Below are positions 16,535-25,887 of a DNA stretch of 64,000 nt, piece by piece (the first letter of the stretch is position 1; every line of letters begins with the position of its first letter). The translations under genes were made by a program, and so were the position numbers. The notes beneath the pieces are model-generated. The model made no database searches. It saw only the letters and a program-made list of their open reading frames with translations, and had not been told where the DNA came from. Source of the DNA: Paraburkholderia phenazinium (GTDB lineage Bacteria; Pseudomonadota; Gammaproteobacteria; Burkholderiales; Burkholderiaceae); NCBI RefSeq assembly GCF_900100735.1, contig NZ_FNCJ01000012.1, positions 124,001 to 188,000 of the forward strand. Direction: 5' to 3'.

Positions 16535-18007
16535 ATGAAAAAACGGATTCTTGCATGCGGGAGCGCGGCGTTGCTTGGCGTGGCGTCGCTCGTCGTAGCG
16601 CCGGCCAGCAACGCGGCGGATGGCGCGCAGATGGCCGCACAGACGGTCCCACAGTCAGTCGATATCACCGTGGGCTCGCAGCAGTCGCTCGCGGCTGGCC
16701 ATAGTTTGCAGCGGATCGCAATCGGCGACCCGACGGTGGCCGACGTGCTGATCATCAAAGGCGACAAGCGCGGTGGCGTGTTGCTGATCGGCAAGTCGCC
16801 GGGCACCACCAACCTGATGCTATGGGAGCGCAATCATGACGCGCCGATGGCTTACACGGTCAACGTGACTAGCGCGGCAGCGGGTGTGCTGCTAGGGCCG
16901 GGTACGCCTAGCGTGAAGACGGCGGGAGATACGGCCTACATTTCCGGCTCGGCTGCATCCATGGAGCAGCATCAGCAAGCCGTTGCTGTCGCCGAGGCCG
17001 AAGCGCGCGCCCATGCGGCGGCGCAAGGCAGCGGTTTGAGTGGCGGGGCCGATGGTGGCAAGGGCGGCAGCGCCGGCAAGGGCGGTGGCGGGTCTGCAGG
17101 GTCTGCGGCGGGCGGCGCAGGGGCGAACGTGCTGGATGCCTCGACGGTCGCGACGCGCTCAGTCGTGCAGGTCGACGTGCGGGTGGTGGAGTTCAGCCGC
17201 ACGGTACTCAAGCAGATCGGGCTGAATATTCTCAAACAGAACAACGGCTTCTCGTTCGGCTCGTTTGCCCCTTCCGCGCTGACCTCGGCGACTTTCGGCC
17301 AGTCGCCGGTGTTCAACCAGACCTCGCCGATCTCGTCGGCCTTCAATCTGGTGTTCAACTCGGCCACCCGGGGTCTGGCGGCCGACTTGAGCCTGATGGA
17401 GAGCAACAACCTCGCGCGCGTGCTGGCGGAGCCGACGCTGGTCGCCCTGTCGGGCCAGAGCGCGAGTTTTCTGGCCGGCGGCGAGATCCCGGTGCCGGTG
17501 CCGCAGGCGCTCGGCACGGTGTCGATCGAATACAAGCCGTATGGCGTCGGTCTGATGTTGACGCCAACCGTCCTAAGCCCCGAGCGGATCGCGCTGAAGG
17601 TAGCGCCGGAAGCGAGCCAGCTGGACTTTACGAATGCCATCACGATCAACGGCGTGTCGGTGCCGGCTATTTCCACGCGGCGCGCCGACACCACGGTCGA
17701 ACTCGGCGACGGCGAGAGTTTCGTGATCGGCGGCCTGATCGACCGCGAGACGATTTCGAATGTGTCGAAGGTGCCGTTGCTCGGCGACTTGCCGATTATC
17801 GGCGCCTTTTTCAAGCAGTTGAGCTATTCGCAGAACGACAAGGAACTGGTCATCATCGTGACGCCGCATCTGGTCTCGCCGATCGCCAAGGGCGCTGCGT
17901 TGCCGTCGACGCCTGGCGAACTGTCGGAACAGCGTGATGGCGCGGTATGGCGTTCGGTGCTCGGCGGGATCGTGTCGCCGGATGCGGCGCCGGGGTTCTC
18001 GAAGTGA
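16535..18007 (+). CDS. rcpA: Tad secretin RcpA/CpaC
   Basis: A 490-residue outer-membrane secretin. A signal peptide (residues 1-28) precedes a BON/secretin N-domain (VDITVGSQQSLAAGHSLQRI). A Gly/Ala-rich insert at about 160-195 is unusually long. The secretin core has VQVDVRVVEFSRTVLKQIGLN, the VALSGQSASFLAGGEIPVPV motif and RADTTVELGDGESFVIGGLI, ending in the LVIIVTPHLVSP signature. It forms the pilus exit pore. It lies 39 bases after rcpC. Confidence 0.95.
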   Translation: MKKRILACGSAALLGVASLVVAPASNAADGAQMAAQTVPQSVDITVGSQQSLAAGHSLQRIAIGDPTVADVLIIKGDKRGGVLLIGKSPGTTNLMLWERNHDAPMAYTVNVTSAAAGVLLGPGTPSVKTAGDTAYISGSAASMEQHQQAVAVAEAEARAHAAAQGSGLSGGADGGKGGSAGKGGGGSAGSAAGGAGANVLDASTVATRSVVQVDVRVVEFSRTVLKQIGLNILKQNNGFSFGSFAPSALTSATFGQSPVFNQTSPISSAFNLVFNSATRGLAADLSLMESNNLARVLAEPTLVALSGQSASFLAGGEIPVPVPQALGTVSIEYKPYGVGLMLTPTVLSPERIALKVAPEASQLDFTNAITINGVSVPAISTRRADTTVELGDGESFVIGGLIDRETISNVSKVPLLGDLPIIGAFFKQLSYSQNDKELVIIVTPHLVSPIAKGAALPSTPGELSEQRDGAVWRSVLGGIVSPDAAPGFSK

Positions 18008-18156
18008 ACGTGGTGCGCAGAGCGTAACGCGGCCGGTCGGCGCGGCGCTCTCGCACCGGAAAGGCGGGCAGGAGGGCGCATGGGCGCCGGTCACCCGCAG
18101 CAGTACGCAGTACGAATCGGCGGCCTTGCAGTTTCGACCGCAAAAGGATGTCCAAT

Positions 18157-19398
18157 ATGAACGCGAGAACGCATTCATTGACTGAACGGGTGATCACTGA
18201 CTATTTCGTGTTCGCGTCGCTGGCCGACGAGCACGTGCAATGGCTGACCGATACGCTGGTGGCAGCAGGCGCGGTCGAACAGGTCTCGCTCGATCCGTCG
18301 ATGCTGACTCAGCGCATCGCGGCGCTCAATCCGTCGCTGGTGTTTGTCGATTTTTCCGGCGGCCGTGCCGCCGCCGCGAGTGCCGCCACGAGTGCCGCAC
18401 GGGCTGCTTATCCGGGTTTGCAGATTGTCGCGGTGGGTTCGATCGGCGAGCCGGAGAGCGCGCTCGCGGCGCTGCGGGTGGGCGTGCGCGATTTCATCGA
18501 CCTGTCGGCGCCGGCGGAAGACGCGCTGCGCATCACGCGTCAGGTGATCGACAACCTGGTCGAGCCGGTCAGCCGGCACGGCCACGTGACGGTGCTGCTC
18601 GGCGCGCGCGTGGGCATGGGCGTGAGCACGCTGGCTGCGAACCTGTCGGCCATGTTGCATCGGCGCGACGCGGCGCAGGGACGCCAGACCGCGCTGTTCG
18701 ACCTCGGCTTGCCGGCCGGCGACGGCTCCTTGCTGCTCAATACGCGCAGCGAATTCAATTTCGTCGAAGCCGTGCGCAATCTGCGCCGCTTCGACCAGAC
18801 CTTCGTCCATACCGCACTGTCGCATCATCCAAGCGGTCTCGCGCTCACTTCGCTGCCGCCGAACCTGGCCGATATGCGCGAGGTGTCCTACTCGAGTTCG
18901 ATCAGCCTCTTGAACCGCCTGCGCGCGTTCTTCGATCAGCAGATCATCGATCTGGGCGGCTTCACCAACAGCGAGTTCATCGCGCATGTGGTGCAGGCCG
19001 CGGATGAAACGTGGCTGCTCTGCGATCAGGGCGTGGCGTCGATCGTCTCGGCGGTCGGCGTGCTCGATGCATTGCGCGAAGAGGGCGTCGACGTCAGTCA
19101 GGTCCGGCTGCTCGTCAACAAGTTCGATCCGGATCTGGGTCTCACGGCGGGGCAGATCGCCCAGCGCCTCGACATCCCCTTGCTCGGCACACTGCCTGAG
19201 CGGCGCGTGCCGCTCGGACAGGCGGTCAATCAGGGGCAATTGCTGATCGACGTGGCCGCCCGCGACCCGTATGTGCGCGCGCTCGAACCGCTCATCGAGC
19301 GGCTCGGCGGAGCGGCGACGGCAGCGGCGCAGGCGCGCCGCAAGTCCGCGCTCGGTGCGCTCAAGCGCTTCATTCCAACCTCCAACAAGCGGTCATAG
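18157..19398 (+). CDS. tadZ: Pilus assembly protein TadZ/CpaE
   Basis: A 413-residue polar localisation factor of the ParA/MinD superfamily. Residues 1-135 form a receiver-like domain. The ATPase-like domain begins VTVLLGARVGMGVSTLAANL at about 145, where the Walker A lysines of ParA are replaced (GARVGMGVST). Later it shows QIIDLGGFTNSE and LLVNKFDP motifs. AAAAGGA at 18142-18147 is well placed for ATG 18157 and too close for ATG 18148. In other Tad systems TadZ places the machine in the cell. Confidence 0.9.
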   Translation: MNARTHSLTERVITDYFVFASLADEHVQWLTDTLVAAGAVEQVSLDPSMLTQRIAALNPSLVFVDFSGGRAAAASAATSAARAAYPGLQIVAVGSIGEPESALAALRVGVRDFIDLSAPAEDALRITRQVIDNLVEPVSRHGHVTVLLGARVGMGVSTLAANLSAMLHRRDAAQGRQTALFDLGLPAGDGSLLLNTRSEFNFVEAVRNLRRFDQTFVHTALSHHPSGLALTSLPPNLADMREVSYSSSISLLNRLRAFFDQQIIDLGGFTNSEFIAHVVQAADETWLLCDQGVASIVSAVGVLDALREEGVDVSQVRLLVNKFDPDLGLTAGQIAQRLDIPLLGTLPERRVPLGQAVNQGQLLIDVAARDPYVRALEPLIERLGGAATAAAQARRKSALGALKRFIPTSNKRS

Positions 19399-19401
19399 AC
19401 G

Positions 19402-20745
19402 ATGGCTAAAGACATCGAATTTGCCGACGATTCGCCTTCGTTCGCGCATAGCCAGCAGTTCCAGGACATCAAGAACGCGGCGCATGAACATCTGCTCACG
19501 CGCATCGAGGAACTGGGCGCGGAGTTCGGCCGTTGGTCGCGCAACGCGATCAATCAGTTCGTCGACCTGGAAATGGACAGCTTCGTGCGGCTGCGCCGGA
19601 TTCCGATCAACGAGAGCGAGGTGCGCCTGATTGCCGAGGCGCTGACCAAGGAACTGGCGGGCTTCGGCCCGATCGAGGACCTGCTCAACGATGCGGCGGT
19701 CGAAGACATCCTGATCAACGGCTACAACGACGTCTATGTGTCGCGCCACGGCATCCTGACGAAGATTCCCGTGCGCTTTGCCGACAACGCGCACCTGCTG
19801 CGCATCGTGCGGCGGATCCTGGCGCCGATCGGCCGGCGTCTGGACGAATCGAATCCGATGGTCGATGCGAGGCTGCCGAACGGCGGGCGCGTGAACGTGG
19901 TGATCGAGCCGCTCTCGATCGACGGGCCGATCGTCTCGATCCGTAAATTCCGCAAAGACCCGTTGCGTCCCGAGGACCTGCTCGGCAACGGCACGTACAG
20001 TCCGGAAATCGGTGCGCTGCTCGAAGCGGCGGTGGCCGCGCGCTGCAACGTGCTGGTCTCGGGTGGCACGAGTTCGGGCAAGACCTCGCTGTTGAACGCG
20101 CTGGCGTTTCATATTCCCGAGCCCGAGCGGGTGGTGACGATCGAAGACACGGCCGAACTGTCGTTGAACCATCCGCATGTGGTGCGGCTCGAAAGCCGCC
20201 CGGGTGGTTTCGACGGCGCCGGCGTGGTGACGATTCGCGACCTGCTGCGCAATACCTTGCGGATGCGCCCGGACCGCATCATCGTCGGCGAAGTGCGCGG
20301 CGGCGAGGTGCTCGAAATGCTGCAGGCGATGAACACCGGCCACGACGGTTCGATGGGCACGGTGCACGCCAGCTCGCCGCGCGAGTGTCTGTACCGGCTG
20401 GAAATGCTGGCGGGTTTCGCGGGTTTTCAGGGCACCGAGTCGAGCCTGCGGCGGCAGATCGCCAACGCGATCGACTTCATCGTGCAGATCGGCCGGCTCT
20501 CGAACGGGCGCCGCAGGATTCTGTCGGTCACCGAAGTCACGGGCCTGTCCGACAACATCATTGCGACCCAGGAGCTGTATCGCTATGAGCCTCTAACGGC
20601 GCAGGACGGCGAAGAGCTCGACCAGTGGGTCTCGCTCGGCATCCATCCGCATTCGCCGAAGCTCGCACGCTTCAGGCAGGCGCTCGGCGGCGCGCCGGAG
20701 CAACACGGGCGCTTCAGCGGTTTTGGCGGGGGCTTCAATGTCTAG
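19402..20745 (+). CDS. tadA: Tad secretion ATPase TadA/CpaF
   Basis: A 447-residue hexameric GspE/VirB11-type ATPase that powers Flp pilus assembly. Walker A GGTSSGKTS is at residues 221-229, the Asp box VVTIEDTAEL at 244-253, Walker B RIIVGEVRG at 292-300 and the His box NTGHDGSMGTVHA at 311-323. It starts 3 bases after the tadZ stop and its 3' end overlaps tadB by 8 bases, so the genes are tightly coupled. Confidence 0.96.
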   Translation: MAKDIEFADDSPSFAHSQQFQDIKNAAHEHLLTRIEELGAEFGRWSRNAINQFVDLEMDSFVRLRRIPINESEVRLIAEALTKELAGFGPIEDLLNDAAVEDILINGYNDVYVSRHGILTKIPVRFADNAHLLRIVRRILAPIGRRLDESNPMVDARLPNGGRVNVVIEPLSIDGPIVSIRKFRKDPLRPEDLLGNGTYSPEIGALLEAAVAARCNVLVSGGTSSGKTSLLNALAFHIPEPERVVTIEDTAELSLNHPHVVRLESRPGGFDGAGVVTIRDLLRNTLRMRPDRIIVGEVRGGEVLEMLQAMNTGHDGSMGTVHASSPRECLYRLEMLAGFAGFQGTESSLRRQIANAIDFIVQIGRLSNGRRRILSVTEVTGLSDNIIATQELYRYEPLTAQDGEELDQWVSLGIHPHSPKLARFRQALGGAPEQHGRFSGFGGGFNV

Positions 20746-21748
20746 CGGCACCCTGCTCATCGCGGCGCTGGCGCTTTTATGCACAGCCGGCGCGCTGCTG
20801 TTATGGCAGCGCGGGGCGCGACGCGACGAGCGGGCGAGCACGGAGCGCTTTATCGACAGCCGGATGGCGCCGGCCGTCCCAAGCGCGGCCGGCGGCGCGC
20901 GTGGCGTGCCGCTGCGGCCGCAGGCACCCGCGCATGGTGGCGTGGCGCCGCACGCGCCCGCAGCGGGTGCCGATGGGCGCGTGCAATGGGCTTACCTGAA
21001 GGCGCAGGTGGGCTTCCTGATCGACAACACGATGAGCCGCGCCGGCATTTCGCATGCGCGTGTGCCGATGATCGCCGTTGCCGTGGTGTCGCTCTGGTTG
21101 TGCCTCTGGGCGGCCCGCGAGGGCGGTTGGCTGGCCGCAGCGGTCACGCTGCTGGCTTGCCTGTGTTTCGTCGCGTTCATCGTCTCGGTGCGAACCCAGA
21201 AGCGCCGCCTCGAGATCGTGCGGCATTTGCCCTCGTTTCTGGACGGCATCGTGCGTCTCATTACCTTGGGCAACAGCGTGCCGGCGGCTTTCCAGGGCGC
21301 GATGCAGATCACCGAAGGACCGTTGCGCGAGTGCCTCGATTACGTCTCGCGAATGCTGCGCACGGGCGTCGAGATCGACCGCGCGCTCTCGCAGGCGGCG
21401 GTGCTGTACGGCGCGCGCGAACTCGAACTGGTCGGCGCCGTATTGCGCCTCTCGGTGAAGTACGGCGGCCGCGCCGATGTGATGCTCGATCGCATGTCCT
21501 CGTTCATGCGCGATCTCGAACAGGCCGAGCGCGAGCTATCGGCGATGTCTGCAGAGACCCGTCTGTCGGCCTGGATTCTCGCCTTGATGCCGGTCGGGAT
21601 CGGCGGTTTTCTGATGTTGACCAATCCACGTTATTTCGGCGCGATGTGGTTTGACCCGAGCGGGCGCGAACTGGTCTATCTCGCCTTTGGGCTGCAGATT
21701 GGCGGCGCCTTTTTGCTCTACCGCTTGACGCGGTTGAGGGGGGGCTGA
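20738..21748 (+). CDS. tadB: Tad inner-membrane platform protein TadB
   Basis: A 336-residue GspF-like (T2SSF) membrane protein. A first helix (LLIAALALLCTAGALLLW) is followed by a basic, Pro/Ala-rich stretch, two central helices near residues 105-150, the T2SSF domain (RLEIVRHLPSFLDGIVRLITLGNSVPAAF) and two C-terminal helices. ATG 20738 overlaps the tadA end by 8 bases. The stop overlaps the tadC start (TGATG). It likely pairs with TadC. Confidence 0.93.
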   Translation: MSSGTLLIAALALLCTAGALLLWQRGARRDERASTERFIDSRMAPAVPSAAGGARGVPLRPQAPAHGGVAPHAPAAGADGRVQWAYLKAQVGFLIDNTMSRAGISHARVPMIAVAVVSLWLCLWAAREGGWLAAAVTLLACLCFVAFIVSVRTQKRRLEIVRHLPSFLDGIVRLITLGNSVPAAFQGAMQITEGPLRECLDYVSRMLRTGVEIDRALSQAAVLYGARELELVGAVLRLSVKYGGRADVMLDRMSSFMRDLEQAERELSAMSAETRLSAWILALMPVGIGGFLMLTNPRYFGAMWFDPSGRELVYLAFGLQIGGAFLLYRLTRLRGG

Positions 21749-22764
21749 TGCGCGCCGACCTCGTTGCCGCCCTGGCGTTGGCGCTTGCCGCCCTGGCGTT
21801 GCTATTGCTCGCAGCACTGGTGCTCGCGAAACTCGCGGCTGCGCGGCGCAGCGAACGGACGCTGGCGCATGCGCTCGATGAACGCGCGCAACGGAGCGCG
21901 GCGCTTGCTGCCGCCACTGCTGCGGCGCGGCGTAGCGATGCCGTGGCGAATGCGGCAGAGAAAGCCCCGAAACTGGCCCGCGCGAGCGGACTGAAAGCGC
22001 TGGTGGAACGCTTCGCCCACACCGGCATTCGCTGGCTCGATACGCCGTTTGGCCGGCAACTGGTCGCGCTTGAAGACCGGCGCATGCTCGAGCAATGTGG
22101 CTTCGTCGACACGCGGGCGCGTGGGCTGTTCCTGATTGCGCGAATGGGTTGTGCAGCCTGTTTGCCGCTGCTCGCCGGCATGCTCGCTCGAGGTCAAGTG
22201 GACGGCCGGCAGTATTTCGCGGTGGTGATCTGCGCGTTGATCATCGGCTTCATGCTGCCGAAATTCTTTATTCAACGCCGCGCTGCCACGCGCCGGCGCG
22301 GCGTGGTCGACGAACTGCCGATGCTGGTCGACCTGCTGCGCCTGCTGCAAGGCGTGGGCTTGTCGATCGATCAGAGTCTGCAGGTGATGGTGGGCGATTT
22401 CCGTGGCGTGCTGCCGGTGCTGTCGAGCGAACTGGAAATCGCCCAGCGCCAGTTCGCGACCGGCCGCACCCGTGAACAGTCGCTGCAGCGCCTCGCCACC
22501 AGCTACGGCAACGAAGACTTGCGCGCGATCGTGCGCCTGTTGGTGCAGGTGGATCGCCACGGCGGCGCCGTGCAGGAACCGTTGAAGCAGTTCGGCGAGC
22601 GCCTGCGTGAAACGCGCCGCGCCATGCTGCGCGAGCGGATCGGACGTCTCGCGGTAAAGATGACAGGCGTGATGATCATGACGCTACTGCCGGCGCTCCT
22701 GATTGTGACCGCTGGGCCGGGCGTGCTGTCCATCACGCATTCGCTCGGCGCAGCCAAACGATAG
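21748..22764 (+). CDS. tadC: Tad inner-membrane platform protein TadC
   Basis: A 338-residue T2SSF-domain protein, partner of TadB. The N-terminal helix lies at about 1-25. A T2SSF core (VVDELPMLVDLLRLLQGVGLSIDQSLQ) and a final hydrophobic segment (MTGVMIMTLLPALLIVTAGPGVL) follow. The start codon shares a base with the tadB stop. Confidence 0.93.
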   Translation: MRADLVAALALALAALALLLLAALVLAKLAAARRSERTLAHALDERAQRSAALAAATAAARRSDAVANAAEKAPKLARASGLKALVERFAHTGIRWLDTPFGRQLVALEDRRMLEQCGFVDTRARGLFLIARMGCAACLPLLAGMLARGQVDGRQYFAVVICALIIGFMLPKFFIQRRAATRRRGVVDELPMLVDLLRLLQGVGLSIDQSLQVMVGDFRGVLPVLSSELEIAQRQFATGRTREQSLQRLATSYGNEDLRAIVRLLVQVDRHGGAVQEPLKQFGERLRETRRAMLRERIGRLAVKMTGVMIMTLLPALLIVTAGPGVLSITHSLGAAKR

Positions 22765-22773
22765 GCAATAGCA

Positions 22774-23667
22774 ATGACTGACGACGCGACCTCAAATCTC
22801 CTTGCCCAGCGCGTACCCGCTGCTGGGCAAATGGCGCCGGCCTTGCGGCGGGGGCGCTTCATGCGCCTCGGCCAGCGCACGGCTGCGGTCCTGGCACTCG
22901 CGCTGCTCACCGCCTGCGCATCGAAGCTGTCGGGCTACGGAGTCGGGCCACAGGTCGAACGTGAGGCCGAGATCCAGCAGGCGACGCGCGACCCCGCGCC
23001 GGATACGCCCAGCATGTATCTCGACCTGATCGGGCGGATGCAGGCGCAGGGCTTGTACTACGCATCGCTCGCCCACATCGACGCGTTCGAAAAGCAATAC
23101 GGCGTGCAGCCCGACACGATCCTGATGCGTGCAGACGCACTACGCATGACCGATCAGCCGGCGGCGGCAGCGGACGCTTACACGAAATTGCTGCAGACAC
23201 CGCTTGCGGCGCGCGGTTACCGCGGGCTCGGCTTGCTTGCCGGCGCGGCGGGCGACTTTAACCGTGCCGCCCAGCAATTGCAGGAAGCGGTGCGGCTCGC
23301 GCCGACCGATGCGCTGACCCTGTCCGATCTGGGCTATGCGAGCCTGCGCGCCGGTGACGTCAACGGCGCGCGGGTGCCGCTCATGAAAGCCGCACAACTC
23401 GATCAGAGCAATCAGAAGATCGTCAGCAACGTCGCGTTGTATCTGTTGGCCAATGGCGATGAGATGCACGCAGCGGTACTGATGGATCAGCAGAAGTTCA
23501 GCCCGGAGGTGCGCGCGGCGATCCGTCGCGACGCGGCAAAGGTGGCCGCGGCCGGGCGGGCGCAGCAACGCGCGGCGCAGCCGCAACAGGACGCGCGTGC
23601 CGCGCCGGTCGCAAGCGCGCAGGATGTCGAACCGGTGCCGCGAATGCTGCAGCGATTTTCACAATAA
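22774..23667 (+). CDS. tadD: TadD-like TPR lipoprotein
   Basis: A lipoprotein with lipobox LLTAC and tetratricopeptide-type repeats between about residues 80 and 240 (helical pairs with A-A-Y and A-A-Q-LQEAVRLAPTDALTLSDLGY patterns). TadD proteins act as pilotins or assembly factors for the Tad secretin. The annotated start gives 297 residues; ATG at 22861 (MRLGQRTA) would give a more usual signal peptide length and is a serious alternative. The C-terminus is Gln/Ala-rich. Confidence 0.88.
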   Translation: MTDDATSNLLAQRVPAAGQMAPALRRGRFMRLGQRTAAVLALALLTACASKLSGYGVGPQVEREAEIQQATRDPAPDTPSMYLDLIGRMQAQGLYYASLAHIDAFEKQYGVQPDTILMRADALRMTDQPAAAADAYTKLLQTPLAARGYRGLGLLAGAAGDFNRAAQQLQEAVRLAPTDALTLSDLGYASLRAGDVNGARVPLMKAAQLDQSNQKIVSNVALYLLANGDEMHAAVLMDQQKFSPEVRAAIRRDAAKVAAAGRAQQRAAQPQQDARAAPVASAQDVEPVPRMLQRFSQ

Positions 23668-23698
23668 CAGGCGGTAGAAGGGGCAGAAGGGGGCGAAC

Positions 23699-24058
23699 AT
23701 GACGAACCAGCAAACCAATCGAGGCAAGCGGCGCTTCGCAAGCCGCGCAGTCGTGGCGGCGCTGATGGCGCTCGCGGCGGTGGCGGCCGGCGGCATGAAT
23801 GCCGCTCGCGCGCAGACCCAAGCCGCGCAGCCGCCGGTGCGGAACAGCGAAATCGACCACGCGACAAACCAGTGGCTCGCGCTTCAGCGCAGCAATACGG
23901 CCGCCGCGCCCGCGCGGCCGATGCTTGGCGCAGAAGCGAACCTCGCATACAAGCGCTATCTGGAGTCGTTCAACTCGAAGATCCCCGATTTCTACGGCTC
24001 GTCGATTGGCCAGGCGAGCGGCGGCAGTTCGCAGGGCGGCCTTGCGCCACAGAACTGA
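23699..24058 (+). CDS. DUF3613-like secreted protein of the Tad locus
   Basis: A 119-residue protein with a signal peptide (AVVAALMALAAVAAGGMNAARAQ, cut near residue 39). A short domain has HATNQWLALQRSN and LGAEANLAYKRYLESFN, followed by a Gly/Ser-rich tail. I recognise it as the DUF3613 type often found in Tad loci of Burkholderia and relatives; its function is unknown. It is 31 bases after tadD and 1 base before tadG, so it is probably a periplasmic accessory factor of the pilus. Confidence 0.8.
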   Translation: MTNQQTNRGKRRFASRAVVAALMALAAVAAGGMNAARAQTQAAQPPVRNSEIDHATNQWLALQRSNTAAAPARPMLGAEANLAYKRYLESFNSKIPDFYGSSIGQASGGSSQGGLAPQN

Positions 24059-24059
24059 T

Positions 24060-25877
24060 ATGTCGGTCTCCGAATCATCTTCCTCTGCGCTCCGGCGCCT
24101 TGCGCGGCGCCAGCGTCGCTCGAGCGGCTCGAGCCGCGCGGGCTGCGTGCCGTTGCGCCGGCAGCGCGGCGTGACCGTGATACTGGCGGCGCTCTGCCTC
24201 GGGCTGGCCGTGGTGGCGCTGGGGGCGATCGATATCGGCAACCTCTATTTCGCCCGCCGGGAAATGCAGCGTACCGCCGATCTGGCGGCGTCGGCTGGGG
24301 CGCAGACCATCAGCAACGGCGGTGGATGTGCGTCGGCGACCACCTCGGCGCAGTACAATGCGCTGAGCGCCAACGGACTGCCGAATAGCGGCACGGTGAC
24401 GGTGGTGTGCGGGCGCTGGGATCCGTCGGCCAACGCCGGCCAATCCTATTTCTCGACGAGCGGGGCGCCGTTGAACGCAGTGCAGGTGACGGTCAGCGAG
24501 ACGGTGCCTTACTTCTTTGTAGGCCCGGCGCGCGTGGTTCAGGCGGTGGGTACCGCGCAAGCCACCAACATTCGTTCGTTCTCGTTGACTACGTCGGTGG
24601 CGACGCTCTCGGGAGGACTGGTGAACGGCCTGTTGAACGGCTTGTTCGGCAGCAGCCTGAATCTGAGCGTGGCGTCGTATCAGGGGCTGGCGACCACCCA
24701 GATCAAGCTGGGCGATCTGGCTGTGGCGCTCGGCGCCGGTTCGATGAGCCAGTTGCTGGCGACGAATGTCTCGGTGAAGAACCTCGTCGCCGCCATGATC
24801 ACCGCCGCGGGTCAGAGCACGACGCTGGGCGCCACCGCCATTACCGATCTGGGCACGATTGAAGCGGCGATCCCGGGCGGCCTTAATGTCGCGCTCGGCA
24901 ATAGCGCGACCACCAACGGTTTGCTGGCGGTGGCGCTTGACGATCCGCAAGCCGCGGTCAATGCCACCGTTAGCGTGCTCGATGCACTGCTGGTGGCCGC
25001 CGAGATTGCCCAGGGGCAGACTGCCGTCAACCTCGGCGCGGCGCTCAATCTGAGCCCGCTGGCGAGCGTGACGGCACAGGCGAAGATTATCGAGCCGCCA
25101 GTCATTGCGGTCGGCGAAGCAGGGCAGAACGCGGACGGCACGTGGCGCACCAGCGCGCATTCGGCGGATGTACGGCTCTATCTGAACCTCAGCCTGCTCA
25201 ACCTGAACCTTGTGCTGCTTAACCTCAGCGCGCTGAATCTGCCCATTTATGTGGAAGCGGGTCCAGGCACCGCGTACCTGCAGAGCACCCAGTGCACGAC
25301 GACGCAACCCACCAGTCAGAGTGTGATTGTGGCGCAAGCGGGGGTTGCCTCGGCGTGCGTCGGCATGGACGCCTCCAGCAATTTCGCCAATACCACGACA
25401 GCGGGCACCTGCTTGCAGCCGGTGCCGGTGACGAGTCTGAGCGTCCTCGGGGTCAATCTGGTCGACGTGTCGGTTGGCAACCCGGCTGTCAGTCCGCCGC
25501 AAGGCTTGAGAGTGGACCTGCAGGCCGCATCGGCCACGTCGATGACCTTCAATGGCGTGCCGAACGACAGTGACGCCTACCAGTCGACCAACACGAACGG
25601 AGTGGGCGCGGCGACCAGCGGCTTGCTGACCCAGGTCGTGAGCCAGCTTTCCACCTCGGTCTATGCGTCGATCGCGGGGATCCCGATAGCCAGCAATGGC
25701 GCCGTCGGACTCATCGTGGCTCCCTTGTTGAGCGCGCTGGTGAGCCTGTTAAGCCCCATCCTCGATTCCCTCGACGCGCTCCTCGTGCCCTTATTGCAAC
25801 TGCTGGGTGTCCAGATCGGCGTGAGCACGGTCCACGACCTCGGACTCGCCTGCGGTCAGGCCCAACTGGTTTACTGA
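24060..25877 (+). CDS. tadG: TadG-like Flp pilus assembly protein
   Basis: A 605-residue protein. A basic N-terminus (RRQRGVTVILAALCLGLAVVALGAIDIGNLYF) gives the TadE/G-type N-terminal anchor, followed by REMQRTADLAASAGAQ, conserved in TadG. The rest is periplasmic, with long Leu/Asn/Ser/Ala-rich stretches near residues 180-225 (GLVNGLLNGLFGSSLNLS) and 375-400 (LYLNLSLLNLNLVLLNLSALN), and a hydrophobic C-terminal segment (LLSALVSLLSPILDSLDALLVPL). No vWA MIDAS motif was recognised. ATG 24060 follows the DUF3613 stop by 1 base. Confidence 0.85.
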   Translation: MSVSESSSSALRRLARRQRRSSGSSRAGCVPLRRQRGVTVILAALCLGLAVVALGAIDIGNLYFARREMQRTADLAASAGAQTISNGGGCASATTSAQYNALSANGLPNSGTVTVVCGRWDPSANAGQSYFSTSGAPLNAVQVTVSETVPYFFVGPARVVQAVGTAQATNIRSFSLTTSVATLSGGLVNGLLNGLFGSSLNLSVASYQGLATTQIKLGDLAVALGAGSMSQLLATNVSVKNLVAAMITAAGQSTTLGATAITDLGTIEAAIPGGLNVALGNSATTNGLLAVALDDPQAAVNATVSVLDALLVAAEIAQGQTAVNLGAALNLSPLASVTAQAKIIEPPVIAVGEAGQNADGTWRTSAHSADVRLYLNLSLLNLNLVLLNLSALNLPIYVEAGPGTAYLQSTQCTTTQPTSQSVIVAQAGVASACVGMDASSNFANTTTAGTCLQPVPVTSLSVLGVNLVDVSVGNPAVSPPQGLRVDLQAASATSMTFNGVPNDSDAYQSTNTNGVGAATSGLLTQVVSQLSTSVYASIAGIPIASNGAVGLIVAPLLSALVSLLSPILDSLDALLVPLLQLLGVQIGVSTVHDLGLACGQAQLVY

Positions 25878-25887
25878 TTCTTCGCCA

